A DNA stretch of 64,000 nt from Rikenellaceae bacterium (GTDB lineage: Bacteria; Bacteroidota; Bacteroidia; Bacteroidales; Rikenellaceae): contig SUZG01000004.1 of NCBI GenBank assembly GCA_015060015.1, positions 57,503 to 121,502 of the forward strand, read 5' to 3'. A program made the translations under genes and the position numbers. Shown here piece after piece: positions 19,017-30,701 of this stretch (positions are counted from its first letter, which is position 1; each line of letters opens with the position of its first letter). The notes below the pieces were generated by a model. The model ran no database searches. It was not told the origin of the DNA and worked only from the letters and a program-made list of their open reading frames with translations.

Positions 19017-20102
19017 ATGCGTCACTTGATTGATACTACCGATATCTCGGTAGCCGAAGTGGAGGAGATAATCACTACGGCACTCGATATTATTGCTAAT
19101 CGAGAGAAGTATGCCGAGGCGTGCAAGGGCAAGAAGCTCGCTACGCTGTTCTATGAGCCCAGTACGCGTACCCGTTTGAGTTTTACCTCGGCTATGATGG
19201 AGCTGGGAGGCAACGTGTTGGGCTTCTCGGATGCTGCCTCGTCGTCGGTGAGCAAGGGCGAGACTGTGGCCGACACGGTGCGTGTCTTGGGATGCTTCGC
19301 CGATGTTATCGCTATGCGACACTCGAAGGAGGGAGCTCCGCTGGTGGCTTCGCACTATTCGCGTGTGCCTGTCATCAATGCCGGTGACGGTAGCCACGCC
19401 CACCCCACACAGACGCTGACCGACCTCTTGACCATACGCCGCGAAAAGGGTCGTCTGAATAACTTTACGATTGGCTTCTGCGGCGACTTGAAGTTTGGCC
19501 GTACGGTACATTCGCTTATCAAGGCTCTGTCGCGTTACGAGGGTATCAACGTAGTGCTTATCGCCCCCGAGGAGTTGCGTCTGCCGTCGTATATACGCCA
19601 CGAGGTGTGCGACAAGAACAATATCCCCACTCGCGAGGTTACCACTATGGAGGAGGTGCTGCCCGAGCTGGATATTCTCTATATGACACGCGTGCAGAAG
19701 GAACGCTTCCTCGACGAGGAGGAGTTTGAACGCTTGAAGGATAGCTTCATCCTCAATGCAGAACGCTTGCAGGCTGCCAAGCCCGATATGATTGTCCTGC
19801 ATCCGCTGCCACGCGTGAATGAGATTACACGCGACGTGGATAACGATAAGCGTGCGGCATATTTCCGTCAGGTGGAGAATGGTAAGTTTGTGCGTATGGC
19901 ACTGATTTACACGCTGTTGAAGTGGGCGGAGAAGCAGCCTGTCGAGGGCGAGACCCCGCGTCTGCGTGGCGAGGAGGTGCATAACGACTGGCAGTGCAGT
20001 GGCCGTCAGTGTATCTCCAATTCGGAGGATGTCGATAAGCTATTCCATAAGACCGAGAGTGGCGAGTATCGCTGTGCATACTGCGAGTCGAAGGTGAAAT
20101 AG
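19017..20102 (+). CDS. pyrB: Aspartate carbamoyltransferase catalytic chain with C-terminal PyrI-like zinc-binding tail
   Basis: [35 protein letters not shown]; tail [33 protein letters not shown]. Confidence 0.93.
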   Translation: MRHLIDTTDISVAEVEEIITTALDIIANREKYAEACKGKKLATLFYEPSTRTRLSFTSAMMELGGNVLGFSDAASSSVSKGETVADTVRVLGCFADVIAMRHSKEGAPLVASHYSRVPVINAGDGSHAHPTQTLTDLLTIRREKGRLNNFTIGFCGDLKFGRTVHSLIKALSRYEGINVVLIAPEELRLPSYIRHEVCDKNNIPTREVTTMEEVLPELDILYMTRVQKERFLDEEEFERLKDSFILNAERLQAAKPDMIVLHPLPRVNEITRDVDNDKRAAYFRQVENGKFVRMALIYTLLKWAEKQPVEGETPRLRGEEVHNDWQCSGRQCISNSEDVDKLFHKTESGEYRCAYCESKVK

Positions 20103-20125
20103 AAATTCGGAGCAAAGAGATTGGA

Positions 20126-20238
20126 GTTACAAAAAATTACAGAAATTACAGAAATTACACCCCTGTAATTAGTGTAATTCTGTAATTTTTGTAATTTCTG
20201 TAATGACTGTATTTCTGTAATTTTGTAATGGTGTAATC
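20126..20238. repeat. AT-rich ATTACAG/CTGTAATT repeat array, left flank of purT
   Basis: Multiple TTACAGAAATTACA / TGTAATTTCTGTAAT units; includes 28-bp arm 20143-20170. Confidence 0.85.
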
Positions 20239-20289
20239 AGCCGAGAGGGCTAAGCCTAATTAGTAGAATAATTTTAATCAAATAAAGAT

Positions 20290-21480
20290 ATGGTAAAGTT
20301 AGGTACTCCGATGACCGCTGTTGGCAAGAAAGCCATTCTGTGCGGCTCGGGAGAGTTAGGTAAGGAGGTTGCTTTGGAGTTGCAACGCTTTGGTGTAGAG
20401 GTGGTTGCGTTGGACAGGTATGAGAATGCTCCCGCTATGCAGGTAGCACATCGCAGTTATGTGCTGTCGATGCTGGACGGCGAGAGTCTGCGTGAGATTA
20501 TCGAAAAGGAGAAGCCCGACTACATCATCCCCGAGGTGGAGGCTATTGCTACGCCTACGCTTGTGGAGTTGGAGAAGGAGGGTTACAACGTCATCCCGAC
20601 GGCTAACGCTACCCTGCTGACGATGAACCGCAAGGGTATCCGCCGTTTGGCTGCCGAGGAGTTGGGCATCAAGACCTCACCCTACCGCTTCGCCGCTACA
20701 CGCGAGGAGTTTGACGCCGCCATTGCGGAGATTTGTACGCCCTGCGTCGTTAAGCCTATTATGTCGTCGTCGGGTCACGGTCAAAGCGTCTGCAAGAGCC
20801 CTGCCGATGCCGATTTATCGTGGAAGATAGCACAGGAGGGCGGCCGTGCAGGCGGTGGCGAGGTTATCGTCGAGGGCTTCGTGAAGTTCGACTACGAGAT
20901 TACCCTCCTCACCGTTCGCCATTCTGGCGGCACGTCGTTCCTTAACCCTATCGGCCACCATCAGGTCGATGGCGACTATCGTGAGTCGTGGCAGCCGCAG
21001 CCTATGAGTGAGGTTGCTTTGGCAAAGGCTCGCGAGATTGCGGGTAAGGTTACCGATGCTCTGGGCGGCTATGGTATCTTCGGCGTGGAACTCTTTGTCT
21101 GCGGCGACGAGGTGCTGTTCAGCGAGGTGTCACCCCGCCCGCACGATACGGGTATGGTGACGATGATTTCGCAGGACTTGTCGGAGTTTGCTCTGCACGC
21201 GAGGGCTATTCTGGGCTTGCCCATTCCGCATATCGAGTTCTACGGCCCGAGTGCATCGAAGGCTGTTGTTGTCGAGGGCGACAGCGACAAGGTTGTTTTC
21301 AGCGGCTTGGAGGATGTGCTCTCGGAGAAGAATGTGCAGGTGCGTCTGTTCGGTAAGCCCGAGGTCAAGGGCCACCGCCGTATGGGTGTTATCCTTGCAC
21401 GCGACAATAGTGTCGAGGAGGCATTGGCCAAGGCCGAGAGAGCCTATGCAAAACTTAAAGTCGAGGTGCTGCCGAGATAA
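20290..21480 (+). CDS. purT: Formate-dependent phosphoribosylglycinamide formyltransferase (GART 2)
   Basis: ATP-grasp protein; [68 protein letters not shown]. Confidence 0.93.
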   Translation: MVKLGTPMTAVGKKAILCGSGELGKEVALELQRFGVEVVALDRYENAPAMQVAHRSYVLSMLDGESLREIIEKEKPDYIIPEVEAIATPTLVELEKEGYNVIPTANATLLTMNRKGIRRLAAEELGIKTSPYRFAATREEFDAAIAEICTPCVVKPIMSSSGHGQSVCKSPADADLSWKIAQEGGRAGGGEVIVEGFVKFDYEITLLTVRHSGGTSFLNPIGHHQVDGDYRESWQPQPMSEVALAKAREIAGKVTDALGGYGIFGVELFVCGDEVLFSEVSPRPHDTGMVTMISQDLSEFALHARAILGLPIPHIEFYGPSASKAVVVEGDSDKVVFSGLEDVLSEKNVQVRLFGKPEVKGHRRMGVILARDNSVEEALAKAERAYAKLKVEVLPR

Positions 21481-21548
21481 GAGGCTGATATATAGGCTTA
21501 TAGCAAGAAAAAGGGTAAGGAGAAATCTCTCTTTACCCTTTTTTACGC

Positions 21549-21624
21549 AAATTACAAAAATTACAAAATTACACAATTACAGGGGTGTAATTTCTGTAAT
21601 TTATGTAATTCTGTAATTCTGTAA
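21549..21624. repeat. ATTACAG/CTGTAATT repeat array, right flank of purT
   Basis: Contains 21575-21602, perfect reverse complement of 20143-20170. Confidence 0.85.
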
Positions 21625-21633
21625 CACTCTGCC

Positions 21634-22491
21634 CTACCTCTCCATCTTGCGGAGGAAGCACTCGATGGTGTTCTCCATCAGACAGGTGATGGTCATAGGC
21701 CCTACGCCACCCGGTACGGGAGTGATAGCCGACACCTTCGGCTCGATAGCGGCGAAATCGACATCTCCGCAGAGCTTCTTGCTCTCGGGGTCTCGATTGA
21801 CACCTACATCAATCACCACAGCACCCTCCTTGACCATATCGGCTGTGATGAACTTCGCACGACCGATAGCCACTACCAGAATATCGGCACGGCGTGTCAC
21901 CTCGCCTAAATCGCGGGTGCGAGAGTGTGCGATAGTAACCGTAGCGTTCTCGTTGAGCAGCAGCTTCGACACGGGCAGACCCACGATGTTACTGCGGCCC
22001 ACGACAACTACCTCCTTGCCTGCAATCTCCACACCGGCACGTTTCAACAGCTTGATGATGCCTTTGGGTGTGCAGGGAAGCGTGCAGGGCTGTTTGAGCC
22101 ACAGGTTAGCCACATTCATAGGGTGGAAGCCATCGACATCCTTCTCGGCCTTGATAGCGGCGATGACCTTGTCGGTGTCGATATGCTTGGGCAGGGGCAA
22201 CTGCACGAGGATACCATCTACTGTATCGTCGTTGTTCAGCTCGTCGATGATGCCCAACAACTCCTCCTCCGAGATAGTGTCGGGTTTGCGTATTGTGGTG
22301 TTTTTGAGGCCCACCTCCTCCGAGGCCTTCGCCTTGCCCGTAACGTATGATACGCTACCCGGGTCCTCGCCCACGAGGATAACCACCAAGTGAGGCACGC
22401 GGCCATACTTCTCGGTGAATGTCGCTACGTTGGCCGCCATCTCCTGTTTGAGTGAGAGTGCCAACTCCTTACCATTTATAATTGTTGCCAT
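21634..22491 (-). CDS. folD: Bifunctional methylenetetrahydrofolate dehydrogenase/cyclohydrolase
   Basis: DGILVQLPLPKHID, PCTPKGI, VVGRSNIVGLPVSKLL, PVPGGVGPMT. Confidence 0.95.
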   Translation of the reverse strand: MATIINGKELALSLKQEMAANVATFTEKYGRVPHLVVILVGEDPGSVSYVTGKAKASEEVGLKNTTIRKPDTISEEELLGIIDELNNDDTVDGILVQLPLPKHIDTDKVIAAIKAEKDVDGFHPMNVANLWLKQPCTLPCTPKGIIKLLKRAGVEIAGKEVVVVGRSNIVGLPVSKLLLNENATVTIAHSRTRDLGEVTRRADILVVAIGRAKFITADMVKEGAVVIDVGVNRDPESKKLCGDVDFAAIEPKVSAITPVPGGVGPMTITCLMENTIECFLRKMER

Positions 22492-22536
22492 AATTTTTAT
22501 CTTTTATCTTTCATCTTTGCTCTTTGAACTTCGCTC

Positions 22537-23781
22537 TTATAAGAACGCCTTGTCGCCGATGTCTGTGCGGTGGAAGAGGTTGTCGCATTCAATCTTACCC
22601 ACCTCCTCGGCAGCCTTCTGCTGTGCCTCACGCAGCGTGGGAGCCTTGCACACGACAATCATCACGCGACCGCCCGAAGTGAGATACTTGCCATCGCGGA
22701 ACGATGTGCCCATATGATATACCGAGCCATCAACCTTGTCGGCACCCTTAATCTCGAAGCCCTTGTCGTAAGAGCCCGGGTAACCCTTCGATGCCAGCAC
22801 GATACCCAGCGTAGCGAAGTCATACCACTCGATTGTGGGCTGCTTGCCGTCAGCTATGTCGCAGAATACCTGATAGATGTCACTCTTCATACGCGGCAGT
22901 ACAACCTCCGTCTCGGGGTCGCCAAAGCGAGCATTGAACTCGATGACCTTGATGCCATTTGGGGTCTTCATCAGACCTCCATACAGCACGCCACTGAACG
23001 CACAACCCTCCTTAAAGAGTGCCGCTGCCGTAGGACGCATAATCTTATCCATAGCATAGGCGAGGTCCTCGTCCGAGATAAACGGCAGACAGGTGTAAGC
23101 ACCCATACCGCCTGTGTTGGGGCCCTTGTCGCCGTCGTAGGCACGCTTGTGGTCCTGTGCTACGGGCATAGGATAGACCTCGGTGCCGCTGACAAAGCAC
23201 ATCAGTGAGAACTCGGGACCCTCCAAATACTCCTCAATCACCACCTTGCCCTTGCCGAACTTCGAGTCCAGAAGCATATCACGCAGAGCCTCCTCTGCCT
23301 CGGCCATAGTCTCGGCGATGACAACACCCTTACCTGCCGCCAGACCGTCATACTTCAAGACGGTGGGCAGCGAGCCTGCCTTTACATACTCCATTGCCGC
23401 ATCGAAATCCTCGAAGGTGCGGAACGCCGCTGTGGGGATATCGTACTTCTGCATCAGCTCCTTGGCGAACTCCTTGCTGCTCTCAATCTGTGCTGCGGCC
23501 TTCGTAGGGCCAAACAGACGCAAGCCTGCCTCGCGGAAGCAATCGGCAATACCGGCAGCCAATGCCACCTCGGGACCTGCCACGGTGAGCTCTATACCCT
23601 CCGCCAAAGCAAAGTCACGCAGTGCCTCCACATCGGTCTCCTTGATGGCTATGCACTCGGCCAATGCCGCGATACCCGCATTGCCCGGGGCACAATAAAT
23701 CTTATCTACTTGGGGTGAACGGCTGAGAGCCTCAACAATGGCGTGGCAGCGACCACCCGAACCTACTACAAGTGCTTTCAT
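22537..23781 (-). CDS. purD: Phosphoribosylamine-glycine ligase
   Basis: LVVGSGGRCHAI, KYDGLAAGKGVVIA, NTGGMGAY, FNARFGDPE. Confidence 0.95.
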   Translation of the reverse strand: MKALVVGSGGRCHAIVEALSRSPQVDKIYCAPGNAGIAALAECIAIKETDVEALRDFALAEGIELTVAGPEVALAAGIADCFREAGLRLFGPTKAAAQIESSKEFAKELMQKYDIPTAAFRTFEDFDAAMEYVKAGSLPTVLKYDGLAAGKGVVIAETMAEAEEALRDMLLDSKFGKGKVVIEEYLEGPEFSLMCFVSGTEVYPMPVAQDHKRAYDGDKGPNTGGMGAYTCLPFISDEDLAYAMDKIMRPTAAALFKEGCAFSGVLYGGLMKTPNGIKVIEFNARFGDPETEVVLPRMKSDIYQVFCDIADGKQPTIEWYDFATLGIVLASKGYPGSYDKGFEIKGADKVDGSVYHMGTSFRDGKYLTSGGRVMIVVCKAPTLREAQQKAAEEVGKIECDNLFHRTDIGDKAFL

Positions 23782-23793
23782 AGACCTTTGCTG

Positions 23794-25323
23794 TTAGTGC
23801 TTAAAGTGACGCATACCCGTCATTACCATCGTGATACCCTTTTCGTTGGCCTTCTTTACCGAATCCTCGTCACGCACCGAGCCACCCGGCTGCACGATAG
23901 CCTTCACGCCATACTCGGCCGCCATAGTTACCGTATCGTCAAAGGGGAAGAAACCGTCCGAAGCCAACACCAAATCCTCGGTGAAGCCCGCAGCGTGAGC
24001 CTGCTTCAAGGCTATCTCGGCCGAGCCTACGCGGTTCATCTGACCCGCACCGACACCCACCGTGTGACCATCCTTAACCACCACGATAGCGTTTGACTTG
24101 ACGTGCTTAACCACACGCCAGCCGAAGTTAAGGTCGGTTATCTGCTCTGCCGAAGGCTTCTGCTCGGTGACGCACATATCGGCTGTAACCGTAGCCGTTG
24201 TCTTGTCCAAATCCTGCACAAGCAGACCGCCATTGACGCTGACGTACTGATTTACAACCTTGTCGTCCTTCGACATATCGACCTGCAACAGACGCAGGTT
24301 TTTCTTTGCAGAGAGTACCTCCAACGCCTCCGCAGAGAACGAGGGAGCCATAATAATCTCCAGGAAGATAGGCTTCATCAGCTCGGCAGCCTCCTTCGTA
24401 ACCTCACGATTGACAGCCACAATGCCGCCGAAGATGCTCACCTTGTCGGCCTCGTAAGCCTTTGTCCAGGCATCCACGACATCCTTGCCGATAGCAGCAC
24501 CGCAGGGGTTCATATGCTTCAAACCCACGCAGAAAGGCTCGTCAAACTCACGCACGATAGAGAGTGCTGCGTTGGCATCCTGAATATTGTTGTACGACAG
24601 CTCCTTGCCACCCAGCTGCTTGGCACTTGCCAGCGAGTAGCTCACAGCCTCTGTCGCGGCATAGAACTTCGCCTGCTGGTGAGGGTTCTCGCCATAACGC
24701 AAGCCCTGCTTTAAGTCAAACTCCAAGAAGAGCTTCTCGTTCAGGCCTGCTGCACGACGCATATATGTCGCAATCATCGCATCGTACTGTGCCGTGTGGG
24801 TGTAAGCCTCGGCCGAGAGCTGCAAGCGTGTTTCGAGTGTTGTGTTGCCGCCCGCCTTAATCTCCTCGATAATCTTGGCGTAGTTGTCGGGGTTGCACAC
24901 CACTGTCACATCCTTGTAGTTCTTCGCCGCTGAACGCAACATCGAAGGGCCGCCGATGTCGATATTCTCGATGGCATCCTCCATCGTTACATCGGGCTTT
25001 GCTATGGTCTGACGGAATGGATAGAGATTCACGCAAACCATATCGATAAACTCAATGGCGTTGTCCTTCAACGCTTTGAGGTGGTTCTCGTCATCACGGC
25101 GAGCCAGCAGACCTCCGTGTACCTTCGGGTGCAGGGTCTTTACTCGTCCGTCGCAAATCTCGGGGAAGCCCGTAACATCGCTAATGTTGATAACCTCCAC
25201 GCCCTTCTCACGCAAGAGGTTCATCGTGCCGCCTGTGGCGATAATCTCCCAGCCCAAAGAACGCAACGCCTGTGCAAACTCCACAACGCCGTTCTTGTCG
25301 CTGACGCTAATCAATGCTCTCAT
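23794..25323 (-). CDS. purH: AICAR transformylase/IMP cyclohydrolase
   Basis: [43 protein letters not shown]. Confidence 0.95.
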   Translation of the reverse strand: MRALISVSDKNGVVEFAQALRSLGWEIIATGGTMNLLREKGVEVINISDVTGFPEICDGRVKTLHPKVHGGLLARRDDENHLKALKDNAIEFIDMVCVNLYPFRQTIAKPDVTMEDAIENIDIGGPSMLRSAAKNYKDVTVVCNPDNYAKIIEEIKAGGNTTLETRLQLSAEAYTHTAQYDAMIATYMRRAAGLNEKLFLEFDLKQGLRYGENPHQQAKFYAATEAVSYSLASAKQLGGKELSYNNIQDANAALSIVREFDEPFCVGLKHMNPCGAAIGKDVVDAWTKAYEADKVSIFGGIVAVNREVTKEAAELMKPIFLEIIMAPSFSAEALEVLSAKKNLRLLQVDMSKDDKVVNQYVSVNGGLLVQDLDKTTATVTADMCVTEQKPSAEQITDLNFGWRVVKHVKSNAIVVVKDGHTVGVGAGQMNRVGSAEIALKQAHAAGFTEDLVLASDGFFPFDDTVTMAAEYGVKAIVQPGGSVRDEDSVKKANEKGITMVMTGMRHFKH

Positions 25324-25325
25324 AA

Positions 25326-25904
25326 TTATTTTTCGGGTTTTAATAGTTTCTTAATTGTGTCAATGTAGAGTCTGTGCTCCACCGCGTGAATCATCTGCGT
25401 AACCTCGTTAAGGTCGTTGCCATCGTAGGCTATGGCCTGCTGGGCAATGATTTTGCCGCCGTCCAGCGTCTCATCCACGTAGTGAATCGTAGCACCAAAG
25501 ACCTTCACGCCATACTCCAATGCGTCCTTTATGGCGTGTGCTCCCTTAAACGATGGCAACAGCGATGGGTGCAGGTTGATGATACGGCCTGCGTAGGCTT
25601 TGAGCAGTGTCTCGCCCACGATACGCATATAGCCCGCCAGACATACCAGCTCCACCTTCGCCGCCACGAGCTGCTCGACGATACGGGCCTCATACTCCGC
25701 CTTCGATGAAAAATCTCTGGCCGAGAATACAAAACTTCTGATGTCCAACTCTCTGGCAACCTCAACAACGCGTGCCGAGGGCTTGTCGCAGACCAATAGT
25801 GCCACCTCGGCGTCAATCTCGCCACAAAGCGTAGCACGGGCTATGGCCTCGAAGTTGGAGCCATAACCGCTGGCGAAGATTGCTATTTTTGGTTTGGTGC
25901 TCAC
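25326..25904 (-). CDS. purN: Folate-dependent phosphoribosylglycinamide formyltransferase
   Basis: IAIFASGYGSNFEAI, CLAGYMRIV, NLHPSLLPSFKGAHA. Confidence 0.94.
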   Translation of the reverse strand: MSTKPKIAIFASGYGSNFEAIARATLCGEIDAEVALLVCDKPSARVVEVARELDIRSFVFSARDFSSKAEYEARIVEQLVAAKVELVCLAGYMRIVGETLLKAYAGRIINLHPSLLPSFKGAHAIKDALEYGVKVFGATIHYVDETLDGGKIIAQQAIAYDGNDLNEVTQMIHAVEHRLYIDTIKKLLKPEK

Positions 25905-25915
25905 TCTACCTTAAA

Positions 25916-26941
25916 TTATATAATTGTTACGCCCTCACCCTCTACGATGCGACCTATAACAGATGCCTTCTCGCCGTTTCTGGTGAGTATCTCAATAGCC
26001 TTGTCAGCCTCCTTCTCGTCAAGGGCAATGACCATACCCACGCCCATATTGAAGATGTTGAACATCTCGCGGTGAGCCACTCCGCCCCACTTCTCCAAGA
26101 AGCGGAACACAGGCAGAATCTCCCAGCTGCCCTCCTTGACCTCAACGCCCTGACCCTCTGTCAGGATACGGGGAATGTTCTCGTCAAAACCGCCGCCTGT
26201 GATGTGGCTGATGCCGTGAACGTCGCACTCGCGGATAACATCCAATACCTGCTTGACATAGATGCGTGTAGGTGTCAGAAGTACCTCGCCCAGAGGCTTC
26301 TCGCCAAGGTCGGCGTGTGGCTGATGAAGGTCAAACTGATTGTCGCTGACAATCTTGCGTACAAGGCTGAAACCGTTAGAGTGTACGCCGCTTGATGCTA
26401 TGCCAATCAAAACATCGCCCACCTTGACCTTCGTGCCGTCGATGAGCTTTGCACGTTCTACAACACCACAAGTAAAGCCTGCAATGTCGTACTCGCCACC
26501 GCCATACATACCCGGCATCTCGGCCGTCTCGCCACCAATCAAGGCACAACCCGCCTGACGGCAGCCCTCGGCTACCGAAGCGACAATAGCCTCAATCTTT
26601 GCCGGCTCGTTGTGTCCTACGGCAACATAATCGAGGAAAAACAACGGCTCGGCACCCTGTGCCAGAACGTCATTCACACACATCGCCACAGCGTCAATGC
26701 CTATGGTGTCGTGCTTGTCCATCTCGAAGGCGAGTTTGAGTTTTGTACCCACACCATCTGTTCCACTCACCAGGATAGGCTCCTTGTAGCCCAGCGATGC
26801 GAGGTCAAACATACCACCAAAAGCACCAATGTTACCCATAACACCGGGGCGAGAGGTTGATTTGACGTGCGACTTGATTCTGCGAACCACTTCGTAGCCG
26901 GCTTCAAGGTTTACACCGGCCTTTTCATAACTTTTAGCCAT
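25916..26941 (-). CDS. purM: AIR synthetase
   Basis: [40 protein letters not shown]. Confidence 0.95.
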   Translation of the reverse strand: MAKSYEKAGVNLEAGYEVVRRIKSHVKSTSRPGVMGNIGAFGGMFDLASLGYKEPILVSGTDGVGTKLKLAFEMDKHDTIGIDAVAMCVNDVLAQGAEPLFFLDYVAVGHNEPAKIEAIVASVAEGCRQAGCALIGGETAEMPGMYGGGEYDIAGFTCGVVERAKLIDGTKVKVGDVLIGIASSGVHSNGFSLVRKIVSDNQFDLHQPHADLGEKPLGEVLLTPTRIYVKQVLDVIRECDVHGISHITGGGFDENIPRILTEGQGVEVKEGSWEILPVFRFLEKWGGVAHREMFNIFNMGVGMVIALDEKEADKAIEILTRNGEKASVIGRIVEGEGVTII

Positions 26942-26960
26942 AATCTATATCAATTTTTTA

Positions 26961-29900
26961 TTATTTGCCCTTAAAATAGTTTACCGCATTGAGGAACAGA
27001 CTCTGCGTCTTGTTGCCGTGAATGTTCTTGAAGAGGTTCTCCTCGTAACGTTCCGTGTGGCCCATCTTACCCAGAATCTGACCGTCACGGCTGATGATAC
27101 CCTCGATGCCGAAGCTTGAACCATTGGGGTTGTAAGGTGCTGTAAGCGTTGCGTTGCCCTCCGCATCAACATACTGGAACGCCACCTGACCATTGGCAAA
27201 GAGCTCCTCTGCCATCTCGTCACTAACGACAAACTTACCCTCGCCGTGACTCACCGCAATGGCGTGCTCCTCGCCCAGCTCAAACGACGAGAGCCAGGGT
27301 GATGCTGTTGTCGCTACGCGTGTGGTTACAATCTGCGAGATGTGGCGGTTGATGTCGTTACGGAACAGCGTCGGCGACTCCTTCACTACCTGACCCAAGC
27401 GACCGTAAGGCAGCAAGCCCGACTTAACCAATGCTTGGAAGCCGTTGCAGATACCGAGGATGAGTCCACCACGGTCGAGCAAGGCGTGAATTGCGTCGGT
27501 GATGACCTTGTTGTTCAGTACATTGGCAATGAACTTACCGCTACCATCGGGCTCGTCACCTGCCGAGAAACCACCGCTGAGCATAAAGATATGGCACTCG
27601 TCAATCATTCGCTTCATCTTCTCGATTGAAGCGAAGATATCCTCGGCCGTGAGGTCGCAGAATACGCTTGTCGTAACCTTCGCACCTGCTCTCTCGAATG
27701 CCTTTGCGGTGTCGTAGTCGCAGTTCGTGCCGGGGAATACGGGTATATAGACCTTCACCTCCTCAACGGGCTCACCTTTATATTTAATCACCCTCTTCTC
27801 CGGCTCACTCTTGCGTGTCGTGCCACCCTGCAAGCCGCGGTCGGGATATACCTGACAGTACTTCTGCGAGTTCGTCTTCTGCATCTCGTCAATCGGGAAT
27901 CTCTCGCCGCAGAACTCAACCTCCGCTTCGGCGATAGTCTCTCCGATAAGAATTGCATCGGCGAAGTCCAAATCCTCGGCCGCCTCCACGACGATAGAAC
28001 CATAGGCGTAGTCGAACAGCTCCTCCTCCGCGAGATTTATCACAGCACCCACTCTGTTACCGAATGACATCTTCGCAATGGCCTCCTGTACGCCACCAAA
28101 GCCTACGGCGTAGCCTGCGACAATCTTGCCCTGCTCGATAGCCGACGACACGAACGAGAAGTTCTCCTTCAACTGCTCGGTGTCGGGCATATAGTTGTTC
28201 AGCGGGTTATGCTTTACGAGATACAATTTGTGTCCTGCCTGCTTAAACTCGGGGCTGATAACCGTGCGGGCATCGACAGTTGTGATACCAAAGGCCATAA
28301 GCATAGGCGGTACGTTGATATCCTGGAATGTACCACTCATCGAGTCCTTGCCGCCAATCGAAGGCAGACCCAGCTCAACCTGCATCTTCAACGCACCGAG
28401 CAGAGCCGCCAGAGGCTTACCCCACGATGTCTCGCTGTTCATACGTTCGAAATACTCCTGATAGGAGTAACGCATCTTGTCGTAACGAGCACCGGCAGCA
28501 ACAACCTTCGCTGCGGCCTCAACAACGGCATAGGCTGCACCGTGATAGGGGCTCCACGAAGCGAGGAACGGGTTGTAGCCGAAGGCCATAATGCTGGCAG
28601 TATTTGTTACAGCGTTGCCTACGGGCAGCTTCTGAACCGATACCTGTGTCTCGGTGTTTTGAGTCTTGCCACCAAAGGGCATCAGGACGGTTGAACGACC
28701 GATTGTAGAGTCAAACATCTCAATCATACCACGCTGTGATACCACATTGTCGTCCTCCAAGTTGTTCTTCACCTTCTCGGCTATGGTTGCACCCTTCACC
28801 TCGCGGCGGAATGGGTCTTTATCCTCAACCTCGGCGATGCGAATCTTGGTGTAGTGCTTTGCACCAGCCGAGTCGATGAACTCGCGTGAGAGATTTACAA
28901 TCAACTCGCCACCGTAGAACATCTTCAAACGGGCAGTGTCGGTAACATTCGCAACGTGAGTAACCTCGATGTTCTCCTCGTGGCAGAAGCCTATCATAGC
29001 CTCCATATCCTTCTGCTCGATGACGATAGCCATACGTTCCTGCGACTCGCTTATGGCAAGCTCCGTAGAGTTCAGTCCGCTATACTTCGTTGGTACGCGG
29101 TCGAGATAGATATCCAGACCGTTAGCCAACTCGCCGATAGCTACGCTGACGCCACCGGCACCAAAGTCGTTCGACTTCTTTATGAGGCGTGTAACCTCTG
29201 GACGGCGGAACAGACGTTCCAGCTTGCGTTCCTCGGGAGCATTACCCTTCTGTACCTCCGAAGAGCACTCCTCGATAGATTTTACATTATGCTCCTTCGA
29301 TGAGCCCGTAGCACCACCAATACCGTCACGACCTGTGCGACCACCCAAAAGCAGTATGACATCGCCCGCAGCAGGTGACTCGCGGCGTACATTCTCCGCC
29401 TTGACTGCTCCGACAACAGCACCAACCTCCAAACGCTTGGCTACATAGTCGGGATGATAAATCTCGCGAACATGTGTGGTGGCAAGGCCAATCTGATTGC
29501 CGTAGCTCGAATAACCCGATGCCGCCTTTGTTGTAATGATACGCTGCGGTAACTTACCCTTCAAGGTCTCGGCTACGGGCTTGTAGATGTCGCCGGCACC
29601 CGTCACACGCATAGCCTGATAGACATAACTGCGGCCTGACAATGGGTCGCGGATAGCACCGCCAAGACAGGTCGATGCACCACCGAAAGGCTCAATCTCT
29701 GTCGGGTGATTATGGGTCTCGTTCTTGAACTGCAACAGCCACTTCTCTTGCTGGCCATCTACATCCACATTCACATATATTGAGCAGGCGTTGTTCTCCT
29801 CACTCTGTTCGAGATTGTCCAGCACGCCTCTCTTTTTCAGGTAGCGGGCTCCGATTGTCGCAAGCTCCATCAGACAAAGACTCTTGTTCTCGCGTCCCAA

Positions 29901-30668
29901 CTCTGCACGGATATCCTTCAATGTGTCAAGTGTAGATTCCAGCTCTGCCGAGAGGAATGAGTCATCGATGGTTATCTCCTCAATCTCGGTAGTGAAGGTT
30001 GTGTGACGGCAGTGGTCACTCCAATAGGTGTCGAGTATGCGAAGCTCCGTCTCCGACGGGTCGCGACCCTCCTTCTGGTAATACTTTACCACCTCACGCA
30101 GGTCGTCGGCATTCATCGCAAGGCCATACTGCTTGCAGAAGCCCTCCAACTCCTCGTCTTTGAGAGCTGTGAGGCCATTCAGAATGGCTACGGGCTTAAC
30201 CTCGGCAGCCTCCATATCACTCAGGATGTTCAGATCCTTGCGGCGAGACTCCACGGCGTTGATGTAGTAGTGCTCGATGCGGGCCATCTCCTCGTCGGTG
30301 ATGTTGTCGTCAAAAATCAACAGCTTCGATGACTTGATACGCACATCGGCCGTAGGCTCAATCAGGCGTACGCAATCTACTGCCGAACTTGCTCGCTGGT
30401 CGAACTGTCCGGGAAGGAACTCAACGGCAAGGTACTTCCTGCCCGTAAGGTCGCACTCGTCGCTGACCTTGTCGGTTACAACCTCACCAAATACGGCGTA
30501 GCGGCTCTTCTCCAACAACTCCTCCGAGAAGCCGAACAAATCGTAGACGTTCAGCAGGCGAAGGTTCGTGAGCTTCAAGCCGAGGTTGTTGTTCAACTCC
30601 TTGCGTAGTGTATCGGCCTCGACCTGAAAGCGAGGATATTTCTCTACATATACACGGTAATTCTTCAT
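26961..30668 (-). CDS. purL: Phosphoribosylformylglycinamidine synthase, single-chain
   Basis: FKNETHNHPTEIEPFGGASTCLGGAIRD; C-terminal glutaminase with intact GICNGFQ. Confidence 0.96.
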   Translation of the reverse strand: MKNYRVYVEKYPRFQVEADTLRKELNNNLGLKLTNLRLLNVYDLFGFSEELLEKSRYAVFGEVVTDKVSDECDLTGRKYLAVEFLPGQFDQRASSAVDCVRLIEPTADVRIKSSKLLIFDDNITDEEMARIEHYYINAVESRRKDLNILSDMEAAEVKPVAILNGLTALKDEELEGFCKQYGLAMNADDLREVVKYYQKEGRDPSETELRILDTYWSDHCRHTTFTTEIEEITIDDSFLSAELESTLDTLKDIRAELGRENKSLCLMELATIGARYLKKRGVLDNLEQSEENNACSIYVNVDVDGQQEKWLLQFKNETHNHPTEIEPFGGASTCLGGAIRDPLSGRSYVYQAMRVTGAGDIYKPVAETLKGKLPQRIITTKAASGYSSYGNQIGLATTHVREIYHPDYVAKRLEVGAVVGAVKAENVRRESPAAGDVILLLGGRTGRDGIGGATGSSKEHNVKSIEECSSEVQKGNAPEERKLERLFRRPEVTRLIKKSNDFGAGGVSVAIGELANGLDIYLDRVPTKYSGLNSTELAISESQERMAIVIEQKDMEAMIGFCHEENIEVTHVANVTDTARLKMFYGGELIVNLSREFIDSAGAKHYTKIRIAEVEDKDPFRREVKGATIAEKVKNNLEDDNVVSQRGMIEMFDSTIGRSTVLMPFGGKTQNTETQVSVQKLPVGNAVTNTASIMAFGYNPFLASWSPYHGAAYAVVEAAAKVVAAGARYDKMRYSYQEYFERMNSETSWGKPLAALLGALKMQVELGLPSIGGKDSMSGTFQDINVPPMLMAFGITTVDARTVISPEFKQAGHKLYLVKHNPLNNYMPDTEQLKENFSFVSSAIEQGKIVAGYAVGFGGVQEAIAKMSFGNRVGAVINLAEEELFDYAYGSIVVEAAEDLDFADAILIGETIAEAEVEFCGERFPIDEMQKTNSQKYCQVYPDRGLQGGTTRKSEPEKRVIKYKGEPVEEVKVYIPVFPGTNCDYDTAKAFERAGAKVTTSVFCDLTAEDIFASIEKMKRMIDECHIFMLSGGFSAGDEPDGSGKFIANVLNNKVITDAIHALLDRGGLILGICNGFQALVKSGLLPYGRLGQVVKESPTLFRNDINRHISQIVTTRVATTASPWLSSFELGEEHAIAVSHGEGKFVVSDEMAEELFANGQVAFQYVDAEGNATLTAPYNPNGSSFGIEGIISRDGQILGKMGHTERYEENLFKNIHGNKTQSLFLNAVNYFKGK

Positions 30669-30701
30669 ATCTTGTGTTTGCTTGTTGCGATTAAACAGAG
30701 A

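Noticed and set aside
20126-20238. ATTACAG repeat array considered as a CRISPR
   Set aside because: Units are only ~7-14 bp with no constant-length unique spacers and no cas genes nearby.
22570-23208. 212-aa plus ORF antisense to purD, and similar ORFs over purH/purL
   Set aside because: Shadow ORFs of highly conserved purine genes.
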